Positions 48,701 through 60,300 of a DNA stretch of 64,000 nucleotides are shown piece by piece; the first letter of the stretch is position 1; each line of letters begins with the position of its first letter. Below the pieces are notes generated by a model. The model did no database searches, was not told the DNA's origin, and was given only the letters and a program-made list of their open reading frames with translations. The translations under genes were made by a program, and so were the position numbers. The DNA comes from Enoplolaimus lenunculus. Its lineage: Eukaryota > Nematoda > Enoplea > Enoplida > Thoracostomopsidae. The stretch lies in contig JASANG010002537.1 of the NCBI GenBank assembly GCA_030248215.1, positions 248,001 through 312,000 of the forward strand, read 5' to 3'.

Positions 48701-51377
48701 AAACAATGCAGCATGTTGTCATGGATAAATCGAAAGTAAGTAGGTTTATTGCTAAGCTTTGATAGCGTCTGATCTTTTGAGATTTAAAAATACGATCACG
48801 CGGCTTTTGACCAATTTAACTTCTAAGTCTGGTCCAACGGTGGACATTGTGAGAGCGTGCCTCTTTCAAATTCTGGTCATTTCCTCAAGTACAGTTAACA
48901 ATGTAGTATATGAAGCACAAGTACAGATAACAATGTAGCATATGAAGCACTGCGGCTAATTTGCATATTATTATAATATTTTCGTGGCCAATAGAATTTC
49001 TTGGTGCTCTTCTGGTTTAACTTTTATGTGGGCTAAGTAAACTGTTTTAAATCAAACATCTTTTGAAAAGAAATGTCGCGAAAAAGTTTGTTACTTCATG
49101 TTGAACGCATCATGCTTTACTAATAAATTTGTTTGTTGGCCGTTTTTACATTAGAGCATTGTTTAAATAAAGTTTTGGTGCCGAATGATTGTAACAGAGT
49201 ATGATTTGTATAACTGGGTTGATATAATATCAAACGCGTGAGGAACCAGTTAGTGATATACCACAAAACCTAAGTCTGTTAATCCTTTGTATATTATTTG
49301 CAGGATGTTGTGCTTTTGTACTACACGCCATACTGTGGATTTAGCAAAGCAGCGTATAATACATTTGTATCTGTGGCTTCGTACTTTAGTGACGTTTCAG
49401 ACCTAGTATTTGCTCAGTAAGTTAGTGCTGAAATACATACTTTGTTGCTTTTTGTATATGAATTTCACACTTCTATCTTATTGTGCTACGCATAACAGAA
49501 ATATTTGCCTGGGCTATTAAAAGTGTTCGTTTTTCATCGTAGACTGAGTATTTGTCGCAATACAAAATGGTTTTGGATTAGAATTTTTGATAAAACAGTC
49601 GAGTTATAAATTACACTAACTTGTACCAATCTATTCATTATGCAACAATAAATTTCAATGCTTAAACCAAGAAGTGTTTGAAATTCAACATTATTATATT
49701 CTTACCGAAAAGTACAAAATTATTGTTTAGTCTTAGAATAAGATATGGCTTTTAAATTTTAGCATTGATGCTGCAACGAATGATCTCCCTTGGGAATTGG
49801 GTGTACAGCGAGTACCAGCTGTGATATTTTATCCTCGACTCAAGTGAGACTAATTTTGATTTTGGATACTTTAACAAAGTTTTTACGACGTCTAGCTTTT
49901 TTCAAAACTAGAACCTTTGACTTCTAAATAAGGTGGATCAGGATTTATTTCCAAATACTTTTAGTCCGTGGCAGACTTCTAGACACAATGCGCAAGTTAT
50001 GTGAAAACCCATTTTGCTATCTGGTAATCAAGCTGTATCTATTGATGAATAAGGTTCTAGCATAAGGTTTGCGCTCTACTTTTCATGTATTTTCCTAATC
50101 CAGACTAAAAACTATTTAACGTGCGTAGAATTGATTGTCACGCATGGTTTCAAAACAAATTCATCTAGTTGGCAAAGTGTTGGTGAAAAACGCTACGTAC
50201 CAATTTGTTGTGCTTTTTTACAGAAAAGAGGACAGTAGTGCCTTTCCTGTAGAATTGCCATTCAATATACCAAATTTGGTCGCGTTTATTCTGTCGAACA
50301 GCGGAGTACGTTCGCGCGCCAGATTCGCTTTTGCGATGTGCGGTTCGAATTGCCGCCAAAGAAATCGAGAAAAAATTATACAGAGGTAAGTCTTACGAAT
50401 ATTATTTTTTAAAAATATGTTTACAAAATTAAGTGGGATTTTTTCTTAAAACGTTTGGGTCGTGTTTTTATGCCGACCCGCTTTCTGGAGGGTTTGTATA
50501 ATAGGAGGGTTACATTTTGGACTTTATTTTTTGTAGGCTCTTGAGCTTAGGGTCACACTTTTCAACACTTAGGCTTATGCTTAGAAATAGGATTAGTGTA
50601 CATTTACTGCCCCTAGCATTAGCATTGACCAAAATTTTAATGAAAAGTTGTGAACATACGACGTGCTATAATTGAGTAAAATAACAATAAAGCTATCAGA
50701 TAGTTCAGTTTAAAAATATTGTTTAGATGGTGAAAAATATGTTTCAAGTGCAGGATACGTTTATTATTGCAAACACCGCAATTATTGAAATTTTAAAAAA
50801 TGGACGGTATTCAATATCTCCAACTTGTGGAGACCGATGACTTTGACATCTTTGGTACTCTATAGTTGCACAGTATTGTTACTTTAGTCATAAATGTTGC
50901 TTAAAGTGCAGAAACAACTGATGATCAGCATATTATATTGATTTTGCTGCGAAGATACGCCTAATACAGTTCAATGAGTAGTGTCGTTTTAGATTGCAAT
51001 ATCTTCGAGAATACATTAGAATAACTAAACGACGGATTGCTTTCGCAGAAGTAGAACTTGCCACTGCTCAAGCGTCTGTACGTGAAAGCGCATCAGCTGA
51101 TAAAGAGATTAATGCCGAAAACTACGAAAATTTGTCAAAGAAATCAAAAATCGCAGATAGGCAACAATTAATTGTATACTTAAATTTGTATACGATTCGA
51201 AACCGTGAAATTGTCAAAAGCAGCGAAATGAAATGTCATGCTCTACGACTGTTGCTGATAATACTTGAGAAGCGGTCTAGAATAAAGGAATTGGTGAACA
51301 GTCATGGGGAAACTATTCGAGAAGATGTGGATGATAACGATATTAATCAACTCATACAGTATTATCTTCAGCAGTAG
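39705..51377 (+). CDS. TXNDC11: Thioredoxin domain-containing protein 11
   Basis: ER membrane thioredoxin-like protein; the mammalian relative binds dual oxidase and the EDEM ER-degradation machinery. Sixteen exons: 39705-40144, 40830-40962, 41642-41734, 42312-42459 (one base uncertain), 42816-42894, 43075-43192, 43589-43716, 44348-44464, 44791-44919, 45327-46502, 47595-47643, 48551-48735, 49304-49416, 49763-49843, 50224-50385, 50993-51377. The sum is divisible by three, about 1178 residues (human 985). An in-frame TAA lies just before the start ATG. There is an acidic N terminus, a membrane segment (YTLAAALLSLVFSTLF), then FVMYYAPWSTES in the first thioredoxin fold and VNCWHPRGLC after it. 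The large exon has YYNCNGSKL and SCCQNIVIPE. The last thioredoxin fold has VVLLYYTPYCGFS and NDLPWELGVQRVPAVIFYP. The C terminus is a predicted coiled coil. Both active-site motifs are changed. The junction at 43192/43589 is the least certain. Confidence 0.93.
41079..41452. mobile_element. hAT-like MITE, family B, near-exact 8-bp duplication
   Basis: CAGGGATCGGCCGAATATTA at the left; right end finishes AACGGTCGAACCCTG. Flanks GTGCGTAA (41071-41078) and GTGCGTAT (41453-41460) differ at one base. Contains ACCGGATG and GTTAACCGGAT words. Sits in the TXNDC11 intron 40963-41641. Confidence 0.85.
43785..44037. repeat. Three degenerate units of about 92 bp in a TXNDC11 intron
   Basis: Units start near 43785, 43871 and 43965. 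Each has a TTTCCTTTTTT tract, then ACATAAGCCG, then TTTTAATCGAATTAAGTTTG. They begin right where the frame read through from exon 43589-43716 meets its stop. Confidence 0.6.
46676..47075. mobile_element. hAT-like family C copy in a TXNDC11 intron
   Basis: Left side GGATGCAAAGCGGAACTCGA, right side finishing ATTCCTGTTGCACCCTG. AATCGGAAGT and ATCGGATTTGG words lie inside. The left tip has drifted. Confidence 0.55.
48077..48420. mobile_element. hAT-like family D copy in a TXNDC11 intron
   Basis: Matches 8149-8473: GGATTCGGTTGTGAAAAAGC at the left and GATTCGGTGCCACCCTG at the right. The left tip is eroded and no duplication is seen. Confidence 0.6.
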
Positions 51378-51506
51378 GTCTAACTCAACAATATTGGGTT
51401 GTAATCATACAAGACTATGCAACCTCTACATAGCTAATTATACGTGACAGTAAATACAAGAACGTTTTGCGTTTTGGTTTTGGTCCAAGCTTTTTTGGGA
51501 GAAAGA

Positions 51507-51512
51507 AATAAA
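51507..51512 (+). promoter_or_regulatory. Polyadenylation signal of TXNDC11
   Basis: AATAAA lies 130 bases after the TXNDC11 stop codon (51375-51377). It is the first such signal downstream on this strand. Confidence 0.55.
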
Positions 51513-51751
51513 ATACTAGAATGCAATGCATTTATTTTTGTTTACGTAAGCATAAACTATGTCGTGTTCCGTTGCATATTCTTGTCCGAGAGCATTGTGC
51601 GCTCTTACTACTGCTGAAACGTGATTGTTAATATCTGCAAGCAAGCTTATCTATGATGTGAATGTCAGGATCTGTTTTGTAGACTGGTTAAGTTTGACTT
51701 GTACATTTGAATACTGTTTGTAGATTGCGTTTTATACTTTGGCCAATGTAA

Positions 51752-51905
51752 AGAACAGTGGCCAATGTAAAGAGCAGGGGCGGAACAGTATTATTATCAT
51801 ATTCCTAAGCCTAAGCATAAGAACGAGCATACGCCTAAGCCAAGCAAAAATCAGTCTAAACATAAGCTACTTTATTCCGTCCCTGATCTTGACATGGGCC
51901 TATCT
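51752..51905. mobile_element. Merlin-like MITE with TTAGGC core, left end doubled
   Basis: GGCCAATGTAAAGA occurs twice at the left (about 51752 and 51770), then GGGGCGGAACAG. The right end is TGATCTTGACATGGGCC. The core contains CCTAAGCCTAAGCATAAG. Confidence 0.65.
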
Positions 51906-52223
51906 ATACTTAGAAGCATTTTTGTTGTGCACGTAGCATGCACCTATCTTGTATAAATGAGTGAACTGGGACCTAGTTGGCTGGTTGAGTTTGTTGGGAC
52001 ATTTTGCTAGGTGTTTTACACCTAGTGAAAAGTCTCTTGCAGGTGCCTTATCCGAGGTTCAACTCGGACGGCTTTGCTGGCTGTAGGGTCGTTTCAAAAA
52101 AACACAGAGATGAAATCAGGGTGATCAAGTCAAATTTGCTGTTTGCATGTTTACAAAGTTGTGCAAATTATTTTTCTTTCAGTTGTTATGGGTTGAATTT
52201 GTAACCATCGATACAATGGTTTT

Positions 52224-52397
52224 GGCCAAAGTAAAGAACAAGGGCGGAACAGTATTATAATCATATTCCTAAGCATGAGCGTAACAATGTGCATATTCCT
52301 AAGCCTAAGCCTAAACCAAGCAAAAAAGTCTAAAGCTTAAGCTTACACTTTTCTAGTCCCACAGAACAGTGTTCCGCTCTTGATCTTTACATGGGCC
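52224..52397. mobile_element. Merlin-like MITE with TTAGGC core, exact 8-bp duplication
   Basis: GGCCAAAGTAAAGAACAAGG at the left; complement at the right (CTCTTGATCTTTACATGGGCC is one base longer). ATGGTTTT lies directly outside both ends (52216-52223 and 52398-52405). The core has CCTAAGCCTAAGCC. Confidence 0.88.
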
Positions 52398-52405
52398 ATG
52401 GTTTT

Positions 52406-53257
52406 AGTTTTTAATATTCGAGCAGCAGGGTGTAACGGGATACCAGTTTTCGGTAAACAGTGTCCGCTTCCTTTTTTATAAATAATGGAAATTCTATTTT
52501 TATGCTCCAAATTCGTTAACAAATCACGTATATTGCTGCAATTTCTCATTACAAATTTGCTGCAATTGTTCGATGTGAAATAAAACGAACTTCATCCAAA
52601 ATCAATAAATTTCGGTACATCCGCTATTTTTTCTTTTTTAGAAAGCCCGGTGGATATTTGCAAGTTTGATTTTTGTTGGCAGAAAACACACCTTTGAGAC
52701 TTTGGCTTTTGTAAAGATCTGGGTCGGATCGGTTTTCTATGGGACTGTAGTAGAAGCTTGCTTTAGACTATTTTTTGCTTAAACTTGCAGGTGTAAGCTC
52801 AGCTCATTCTTACGTTTATCGCAAAATTAATAGTACATTTGGAGTACAAACCAGGAAAACACTGTTGAATATGTAAGCAGCATATGAAGGTTGCAACGTG
52901 TTTGCAACTAATTGCTAAATTCCGTTTCACTAGTAATAAAATAGACTTGAACGGACCACTTTAACTGGATAATTAATTGCATTGCATTGTTGGATTCGGC
53001 TTTTGAATTCGTTGCCCTTTGGCAGCATAGGCTATAGCTACGCGAGTGTCAGGCTAAACGCAATTTTGGTATCGAGTCGTGCCCAATGGAAACACTGGGG
53101 TATTCGTCCCACCCCGCCGAAGTTTGTTGGAGCACCCCTCTGGTAATCCCTGACCACCGGAGAATATACCGACACGCTTCCCTCCTCCCCGAAATCGTAG
53201 AATTCTCCAGAAATTTCCCGAACACCGTAAGTACCCGGAATTCTGCGGAATACCCTA
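52406..53257. other. Intergenic, element fragments only
   Basis: Fragments seen: a family C-like left end near 52424 (CAGGGTGTAACGGGATACC) and a degenerate GGCC-family piece at about 52705-52850 with a TTTGCTTAAAC core. No coding signal seen. Confidence 0.4.
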
Positions 53258-53643
53258 CTGTAGTGACCCGAATAAGAGGGGGGCTGATATTTATTTGCCC
53301 TCTCCAGAGGGTACCCCCTTGTTATTCGGCTACTGACTGTTATTTTTTTAACCCACGCTCCGCCGCCCTTCGTTACGGATATATATCCGGTACTGCAATT
53401 ATCCGTTGAATTAAACGTTTATTTGTCTTGTGTCAATGGCTTATGCGATAATACAACTCAAATTATTTGGTCCTGGAGTCATTTATGTGCTACAATTAGT
53501 GTTAATTGACATATGGACTCTAATTAGGGTTTAGGCATCTACCCGCTTACGGACTCTTATTAGTGATACGGACTCCTGTTCATTGGGACTCAAAATGGCG
53601 AACCCACCTCTTATTACCTCCCTCTTATTCGGGTCGCTACAGT
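53258..53643. mobile_element. TA-flanked MITE with CTGTAGTGACCCGAATAAGA ends
   Basis: The left end is matched by the complement of the right end (CTCTTATTCGGGTCGCTACAG), and TA lies outside each. The interior repeats TATGGACTCTAATTAGG and TTACGGACTCTTATTAG. Single ends of the same family lie at 24475, 26900 and 27035. Confidence 0.75.
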
Positions 53644-53645
53644 AC

Positions 53646-54440
53646 CCCCAGAAATTTTGTAAGTACGTTTGCCTCCTGTCATTTACGTTTGGCGTATCAG
53701 CGCCCCATGTTTTTATTGCGTTTTATCACACAACGTATTGCATTACGGACAGGCGTTAGTACAACTATTTCAGTTTCCCTGCGGTATACGTCCGATAGGC
53801 GATTGTGCGTGACGTTGTATCAATAGCTAACTGGTGTGATAGGCAATTGATACATTAGGATATATACGTGGTTTCAAAAGTATTGGCAGGGGGCATGCGC
53901 TCCTCCCAATCGAAATCAGCACGCCAGTTTTTCGCTTGCTCTTCTCGCGATATTTTCATCAAGTCGTGCTCACGTGGCGAACTATTCGGCCTAGTCCAGC
54001 TACCCAGTCCGCCAAAAAGTTAGAGGCCTAAAAGAGAGCTCTGAAATTTAATCTCGGAGCCAACTAGGAGGGAGCGGACAACCTTTTATATCCAACCAAA
54101 AAATTCAGGGCTTCGCACTGCTTAAAGGTTCTAAAATTAGTTTTAAATGGGAACTCAAAACACGGACCTGGCAGGATGCGTCCCCAACGTAGAATTAGAT
54201 CCAGAATTTCTCGGTGCTCGATCACAAGTTCTCTGTCCAAACTCCCGCTCGTATTTGATAGTTGTTAGGACACCCTTCCAACAACAGTTTCACACAAATT
54301 AGCAAAATGGAGAATCTAGAAAGTGAACCCATCTTTAAAATAAATCACTTCGCGCACAGCGGGAATTATTCGACATTTTCTGCTGAAGAGGTGCTGAACA
54401 GCTCATATTTCGGGTAAAAGCTAACACAATTTTTATATGC
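53646..54440. other. Intergenic, nothing recognised
   Basis: This stretch is richer in GC than its surroundings, with CCCC-type words. No reading frame, RNA or element end recognised. Confidence 0.3.
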
Positions 54441-54709
54441 TTAACCCTTTCTCACTTGAATATTTTCTATTTCCCCTGAGACCTAATTTTATGCTAGGAT
54501 TCGAACTCCAGCGACTGGAGTGGGAGGCGTATACCATCACCACTCAGCTATAGGAGCTTGACGCTCCAGCCGAGGGGGCTCTCACGTCTTGTGGTGATTT
54601 AGTACTATGTATACGTGTTGCAATTGTTAAACACGGTGCGATATATATTATTTAACGTATATACAGTGCCCTGAGTTGCCTATAGGCAACTCAGCATGAG
54701 AAGGGGTTA
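54441..54709. mobile_element. piggyBac-like MITE carrying a tRNA-like segment, second copy
   Basis: Starts TTAACCCTTTCTCACTTG and ends GAGAAGGGGTTAT, so the right TTAA has mutated to TTAT. On the minus strand it carries GCTCCTATAGCTGAGTGGTG and GGAGTTCGAATCC, better tRNA A and B boxes than the 15.9-kb copy. A perfect hairpin CTGAGTTGCCTATAGGCAAC is near the right end. Confidence 0.75.
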
Positions 54710-54968
54710 TAGATAGTAAACTGAAAATTTTTCGCCTAACTAGGGGAGACAGCACACGGCACAACTCACTCCAAAACTACTGTTCTTAATAAATCATTAA
54801 GGGTGAGTTATACTATCTTAAAAGTAAAATTACGGGCTGTGAGAAGTTCGTGATTTTGACTTAAGCCTGTATCCTGTATCGCCTGTGTAGTTCTTTTCTC
54901 GATGTATGCTATTCGCTCTGATTTAGTAAAACGCGGCCGGTAAATGTTTATTATAAATCCCAACCCGC

Positions 54969-55112
54969 AACCCGTATGACACACAAAATACCCAAATTTA
55001 AGGCCAGCAAATCACAGGTTATGTAATTTAACTGGTACCCGCGACCTGTGGGACACAAAATAACCGAAATTAAGGCCAGCAAATCACAGGTTATGTAATT
55101 TAACTGGTACCC
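54969..55112. repeat. Tandem pair with 72-bp period
   Basis: GGCCAGCAAATCACAGGTTA and the following ATGTAATTTAACTGGTACCC occur at 55002 and again at 55074 with no mismatch that I can see in that part. The upstream halves are diverged. Confidence 0.8.
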
Positions 55113-55202
55113 GAACCGGAATCCTTAAAGCCGACGTCTGAATCTGATTTAATCCAGCCACTGGCTTTACCGTACCAAATACTTTTGCCGTTTTCCAGAA
55201 TC

Positions 55203-55350
55203 CGTGCAATTCTAACCCCGTTAGAATTACACCCCGTTAAACCGTGTACTCTAACCCCGTTAGAGTTACACCAAATTTCCGACCAATCTAACCCCGTTAG
55301 ATTTGGCCCAGCCGTTGTAGAATAATAAATCTAACCCCGTTAGATTTACT
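55203..55350. repeat. Four micro-hairpins TCTAACCCCGTTAGA with covarying arms
   Basis: Each copy is a perfect inverted repeat with stem CTAAC/GTTAG and a 3-base CCC loop. Copies are at about 55209, 55250, 55287 and 55328. Outer stem bases change in pairs: AATT/AATT, ACT/AGT, AAT/ATT and TAAAT/ATTTA. Confidence 0.85.
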
Positions 55351-55889
55351 AGACTACTTTTCCCCAGGTTTCCTTTAATATCCCAAGTTCCTTTAGCACA
55401 TGACACCAGTATCCAATACTGGGTAATTTCCGCGCCCTGCGCAACGCCGATTAAAATCCGTAATGCCTGATTTCCTTCACATGTTCAGCCGCCGTGACAA
55501 TCTTAAATTACTTCCGTTCGACCTTACTTATTAAAATTCCGCCTTCAACGCAAAACCAAAACTTAAGAAACAATGTAAAAGTCCGTTCACCACCAGTCAG
55601 AAAAAATACGACCGAGTTGTAGCAAAACTAAACCAAGACTGATTCCGGTCCTGGCTACCCATATCGGCATCTCGACCTCATTTGCATTTTTGCCGACACA
55701 CACAACTGGGTGTCCGCAATGCGGTCGAGGTCGAGAGCCACCCAACCGGTACTACAACAACAACAACAACCATGCCGGAGACACACAATATTCAAAGCAC
55801 CATTTTGGTGCTGACATAGCCTAGCTATGTCGTTAAACGCAGATTAGGCCAGCACGATATGAACCATTAATCAATCCATTCTATGGCCA

Positions 55890-56115
55890 CGCAGGGCCCC
55901 AGGTAAGTTTACATTGCGGACACAGCCGCCATAGCATCGATTTACCAATTTCTACGCCTTGTAGCAACGCCTAAGCCTAACTTAAGTTCTAAGAGAGACT
56001 AGGTGGAGCCAGGAACTCCCTTAAGGTGTGGTTTTGATATAGGGTTTTATTTTAGTTTTAGTTTTTAGTTTGAAATAGGTTTAAGTGTGGCACAGCCACC
56101 TACACGGGCCAGTGA
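55890..56115 (-). repeat. Inverted copy of part of the 25.0-kb element
   Basis: Complement of 25330-25570: shares CTAAGGGAGTTCC-type text, AACGCCTAAGCCTAACTT, CTTAGAACTTAAG-like words and GTGTGGCACAGCCACCTACA. No inverted partner was found nearby, so it is probably a solo end. Confidence 0.6.
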
Positions 56116-57019
56116 ATGCAGCGAAGGACATATATTTTAGCAACCTGCTGGTTAATTTAAGGTCTGTGTACTGCGTAGTGTGTTAAGCCATGACAAGAAT
56201 CACGGCAAGATAAAAAGTCAAAGACTCGCGAACTAAGCGAGCGAGAACCCAGACGCATTTCAAAACTTTGGCGGGTTTTGTTTCAATCGGTTAAACCAGA
56301 TGCAGTATATGCTGGATAGACCATATGAAGTTTAATCAACCTGAAACTGCAACACTAATACGATCTGCGCTATACTGTGTTCGATAATCTGAAGATAAGA
56401 CATATTAATTTCCTCACTAAACCCGGAATTTCTTTTGCGGTATTTGATCACTATCCGTGTTTCTGTGTCAGTTTATTTTGCTATCCGTTTACTTCGTGGT
56501 TTTTACCAATATTTAGTGTATTATGTGTTCGAGTCGTACTAGTGGAAACCGTATTCGACATTTTGATAATATTGTGAGCTCTGGGCAATGTTGGGGGGCT
56601 ATGCCCTCCCCCACTCCGAACATTGGGGGAAGCAGGGGAGCAACTGGTCCCCTACCCCCACCACTTTCGTCGGCTATGACAAAAATTGTGTAAAACATTA
56701 AAATTTTAAACTTTAACACTTGCAGTGCTGCGATTCCGCCAATACATAAATTTCGATCGATGTGTAAAGAAAGCTGCACAACACTAGACACAACTTATTT
56801 TGCCGTGTTCTTCGAGTCTTTGATGTACAACACTCTTTAATATTTAAACGCCTTTTTTCAAATTGTTTTTTTGCTTGTTTTGATAGTTAAACTTGCTATG
56901 TTTTGTGGAATCTGGTATCTTCAATGCAAACGGGCGTGAAACATTTATGAAGGCTAGGGTCAGTAAGACCGTGGCATCAGGGCCCGCAGCTCGAAATGGC
57001 CTTTTGCGATGGAAGTATT

Positions 57020-57325
57020 GGCCAATGTTACCCTAAAGGCCGTTACATTTTCCCGGGACAGAAATGTACCAGAGTACCCGTCCCATTTTCCCGGGACAGC
57101 AATGTACCAGGAGTACATACGAAAAATATAATTGGAACAGAAGGGACAGCGGGAGAGATGGGACAGTCGGGACAAATGAGACAGATGGGACAGATAGGTC
57201 AGATGGATATATATTATATATTATTTATATATCCTACGTAAATATACCTGCCTGTGGATATGTAAACAGGAGCGCGTAAGTGTGCACTCCGGGTATATTT
57301 CTGTCCCTTTATAGGAACATGGGCC
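57020..57325. mobile_element. Merlin-like MITE with GGGACAG microsatellite core, 7/8 duplication
   Basis: Left GGCCAATGTTACCCTAAAGG; right end finishes AGGAACATGGGCC. Flanks are GAAGTATT (57012-57019) and GAACTATT (57326-57333). The core holds an irregular GATGGGACA array at 57150-57205 instead of the TTAGGC array of its relatives. Confidence 0.8.
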
Positions 57326-57333
57326 GAACTATT

Positions 57334-60300
57334 CATACAAAGTTAATGAATCTTATGGATTTTGGCATTTGGTATTGTGCCTAAAAAATCTGCTCCGCAC
57401 TGCTTTATATTTAGATGCTCGCATTTTACAGAAAGCATTGGAAAAGTTTTCGCTGATTTTCCATCATTTTCATGAAATGATGCAGTGGCGAATCGAGTAG
57501 ATTCTGGCGGAAGGCGAACGAAAATTTTGAACCTTCCTTAATATAAGTCATTGAAAACACTAATATGCCCATCCTGAAAAATTTTAAACCACCAAGCATG
57601 GTGAGTTGGCTACGGGCCTGCATTTCCCCCCACATCTGTAGTTCGTGAATTTTCCACTCTGTGCTTTTTGATGGCTCGACGTACGGGTGGTAAAAAGCGA
57701 AGCATCAAATTTCTTAACTTGATACTGGTATTACACGTAACAACAGTATCGCGTACTTCCCCATGTATCTATCAATAAAAACTATTTCTCTGTCAAAATA
57801 TACATTAATATATTATATGTACGTGTTTTACCGAAATACACAATTTTTCGTCAAAACGTATATTTTAAACATTGTCCGGTGGGTGCTTTTGGTCTTTCAT
57901 TTATTACTGCTATGATTACAGCATTTTTAGTGTGTTTGCCGACTCAGCATTTTATTTCGTGAAGGTATAACTCTGCATTGCGTAGTTTTTAGCGAGCGAG
58001 CAACCAAAGCGAGCGAAATAATTATATTACCTGTAGGATTCAGAAGGTTGTTCTAAAAACCCTGGTAACAGTTTTTGCTTTTTGGTACTTTTTTATATTT
58101 TACTGCAAGTAAGTATTTACTCACTGCGTATAGTTCAAAGCATACCGCACAACGTTGTGACTGATTATAATTAGCTTTGAAATGAAGAACATGATTGCCA
58201 TCTTGCAGCGCCGGAACAGAAAGGGGCGGAGGGTCCGCCCAAACTCTCGAATGGAAGTCCCCAAACTTGCGAGCGAGAAGCCAGACGTATTTTAAAAATT
58301 CGGCCGTTTTTGTTTCAGCCGATTGGGCGGGGGCCCATTTTGGAGTGGGGTCCCCCCAAATTGGGGTATGGACGGTGGCTGCTCCGGCCCTGCCATCTTG
58401 AAGTGAATTATTCTAACGTATGTAGGCTGTGCAAATCTTACACTGCAGTATTTTTTTTCATTAACGTTGACAGTTACAAATTTTTGCACTCGTTTATTTC
58501 GAAAAATTTGCTAATAGCTCATTGTGTTTGTAATTTTAATACTTAGTGCAGGCCTCTAGCCAGTCCACATGCATGTAGCAAGCTCACCTTGCTATGGGGG
58601 ACGGCTACAAATTTTTAGAGGGGCATTCAACTCTGTTTTAATAGCTTAGAAGTTGCAAGCCAGGTTGAAAATTTTTAGGGGGCCAAAATTTTTCCAAAGC
58701 CTCAAGCCTTCACTTTGTACGGGTAAAGTGTACAAGAGCGGATTTTGAATGATATGGTCTGCATTTGATGGTGAAATGTAATATATTTGCTTCGAGCAAG
58801 AAATTGATTTAATTTGCAAGTAAGGTTAGATGATTTTTATGGGAGACCGAGACCTTTCTAGCCTCACTCTGACCACAGGTCTGTCTGCCAAATTCCTAAA
58901 CACCGTTAGCTATGTTACAATTTCAATAATTATATACAATCAAATGTGTCCGGTATTTCCGGTACATCTTGCTTTAATCGTCATGGCTTCCGGCAGAAGG
59001 AACAATAAATCATTGATTTTATAATTGATGCCTGTAAGAGAAAATTGTTTTAAAATCTTATTGCGTCCACTGTTTAATAGTTTAATGTCTTCTCAAATTT
59101 GTGAAGCTGAAGTCCCACATGTTCTTAGCTCGCACGCTGAGAATTTGACTTCTAAACCAATTTCGACAAATTTAGTGATTTTTGTCGACGAGATTTGGGA
59201 GTTGCCAGCAGGCCCATAGCTAACTTACCTTGCTAGTGGGGGCTAAAAATTTTTCAGGAGGTGCATACAAATGTATTCAATAACTTACCAACAAGCAGTG
59301 GCACCGGAAGCACAAAATTAATATTGGGGCCACAATGGTACCTAAAATGATCGAAGGCTGAAGAGCGTTGTTTTGCCAGTATCACATCGTTTTGCGAAAA
59401 AACTGTGACAGACAAGATGTTCCAGTAAAATGAGGTATTCATATTAACTCTACAGTATCGCGAAAGCTTTTTTCGCTTTTCATCACCACATATTAAAATG
59501 AAATCGTTTGTCACTCACTTGCTAATTATCAACGATACCGTCACAGATGCTCTCCCCTTAGTTACGGGCCTGGTTGCCAGTTGTAGAAGAATAGAAGACC
59601 CCTTTTTAGTTGGTACCAGAATGTAACCCTTCCTTTTTCGAAACCCAAGCTACGCCATAGCGAATCGCGGTTTCCTATATACTTTCTTCTTGCCATGTTG
59701 GTGAGACCTTTTGTTCAATTTTCAATATACAATGCACGAAAGGTAGGTTCCACCATTTTGAAGCACATGCCGATCACGTGAAAGATAAATAGCATGCATT
59801 TCTACATTTCTACTACACGCTTTTTTTGCTTATTCACATGTTTTCCACGTTTTATTTGATACAGACCTTCAGGGAAAACTCGCGTTGTGTAGCTGTTTTT
59901 CAAGTGTGGCAGGAAATATAGCAGGACAGTGTAGCGGGTGCAATAGAGAGAGACAGCTTTGTTTGAAAAAACGAGATTCTATTTTTATTTTTGTACACGT
60001 AAAAAGTGTGGTAATTGTTACTGCATTGTTATAGTTTCTTTTATCAATTGCACGTTTGGTAGGGGTATTGTTTGCAAAAATTGAACCGTTTTGACGTGGC
60101 TTTTTCAATTTTATACACCAATGCTTTTTCGACAACATAAAATTTTAGTTCAGTGGTTGCGTTGATTTTCTCACAGGTGATGACACAACTATTAAAAATC
60201 AATAAATTTAATTTTGGCTTGTCCCAAGCCGATTAAGACAAAACGTAAAACGTGGAAACAAATGTGTACAATAGCCAAAAATGAGCAATAATGGAGATTT

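Noticed and set aside
53085-53826. Protein-coding frames near 53.1-53.8 kb
   Set aside because: They fall across the TA-flanked MITE at 53258-53643 and show no conserved motif.
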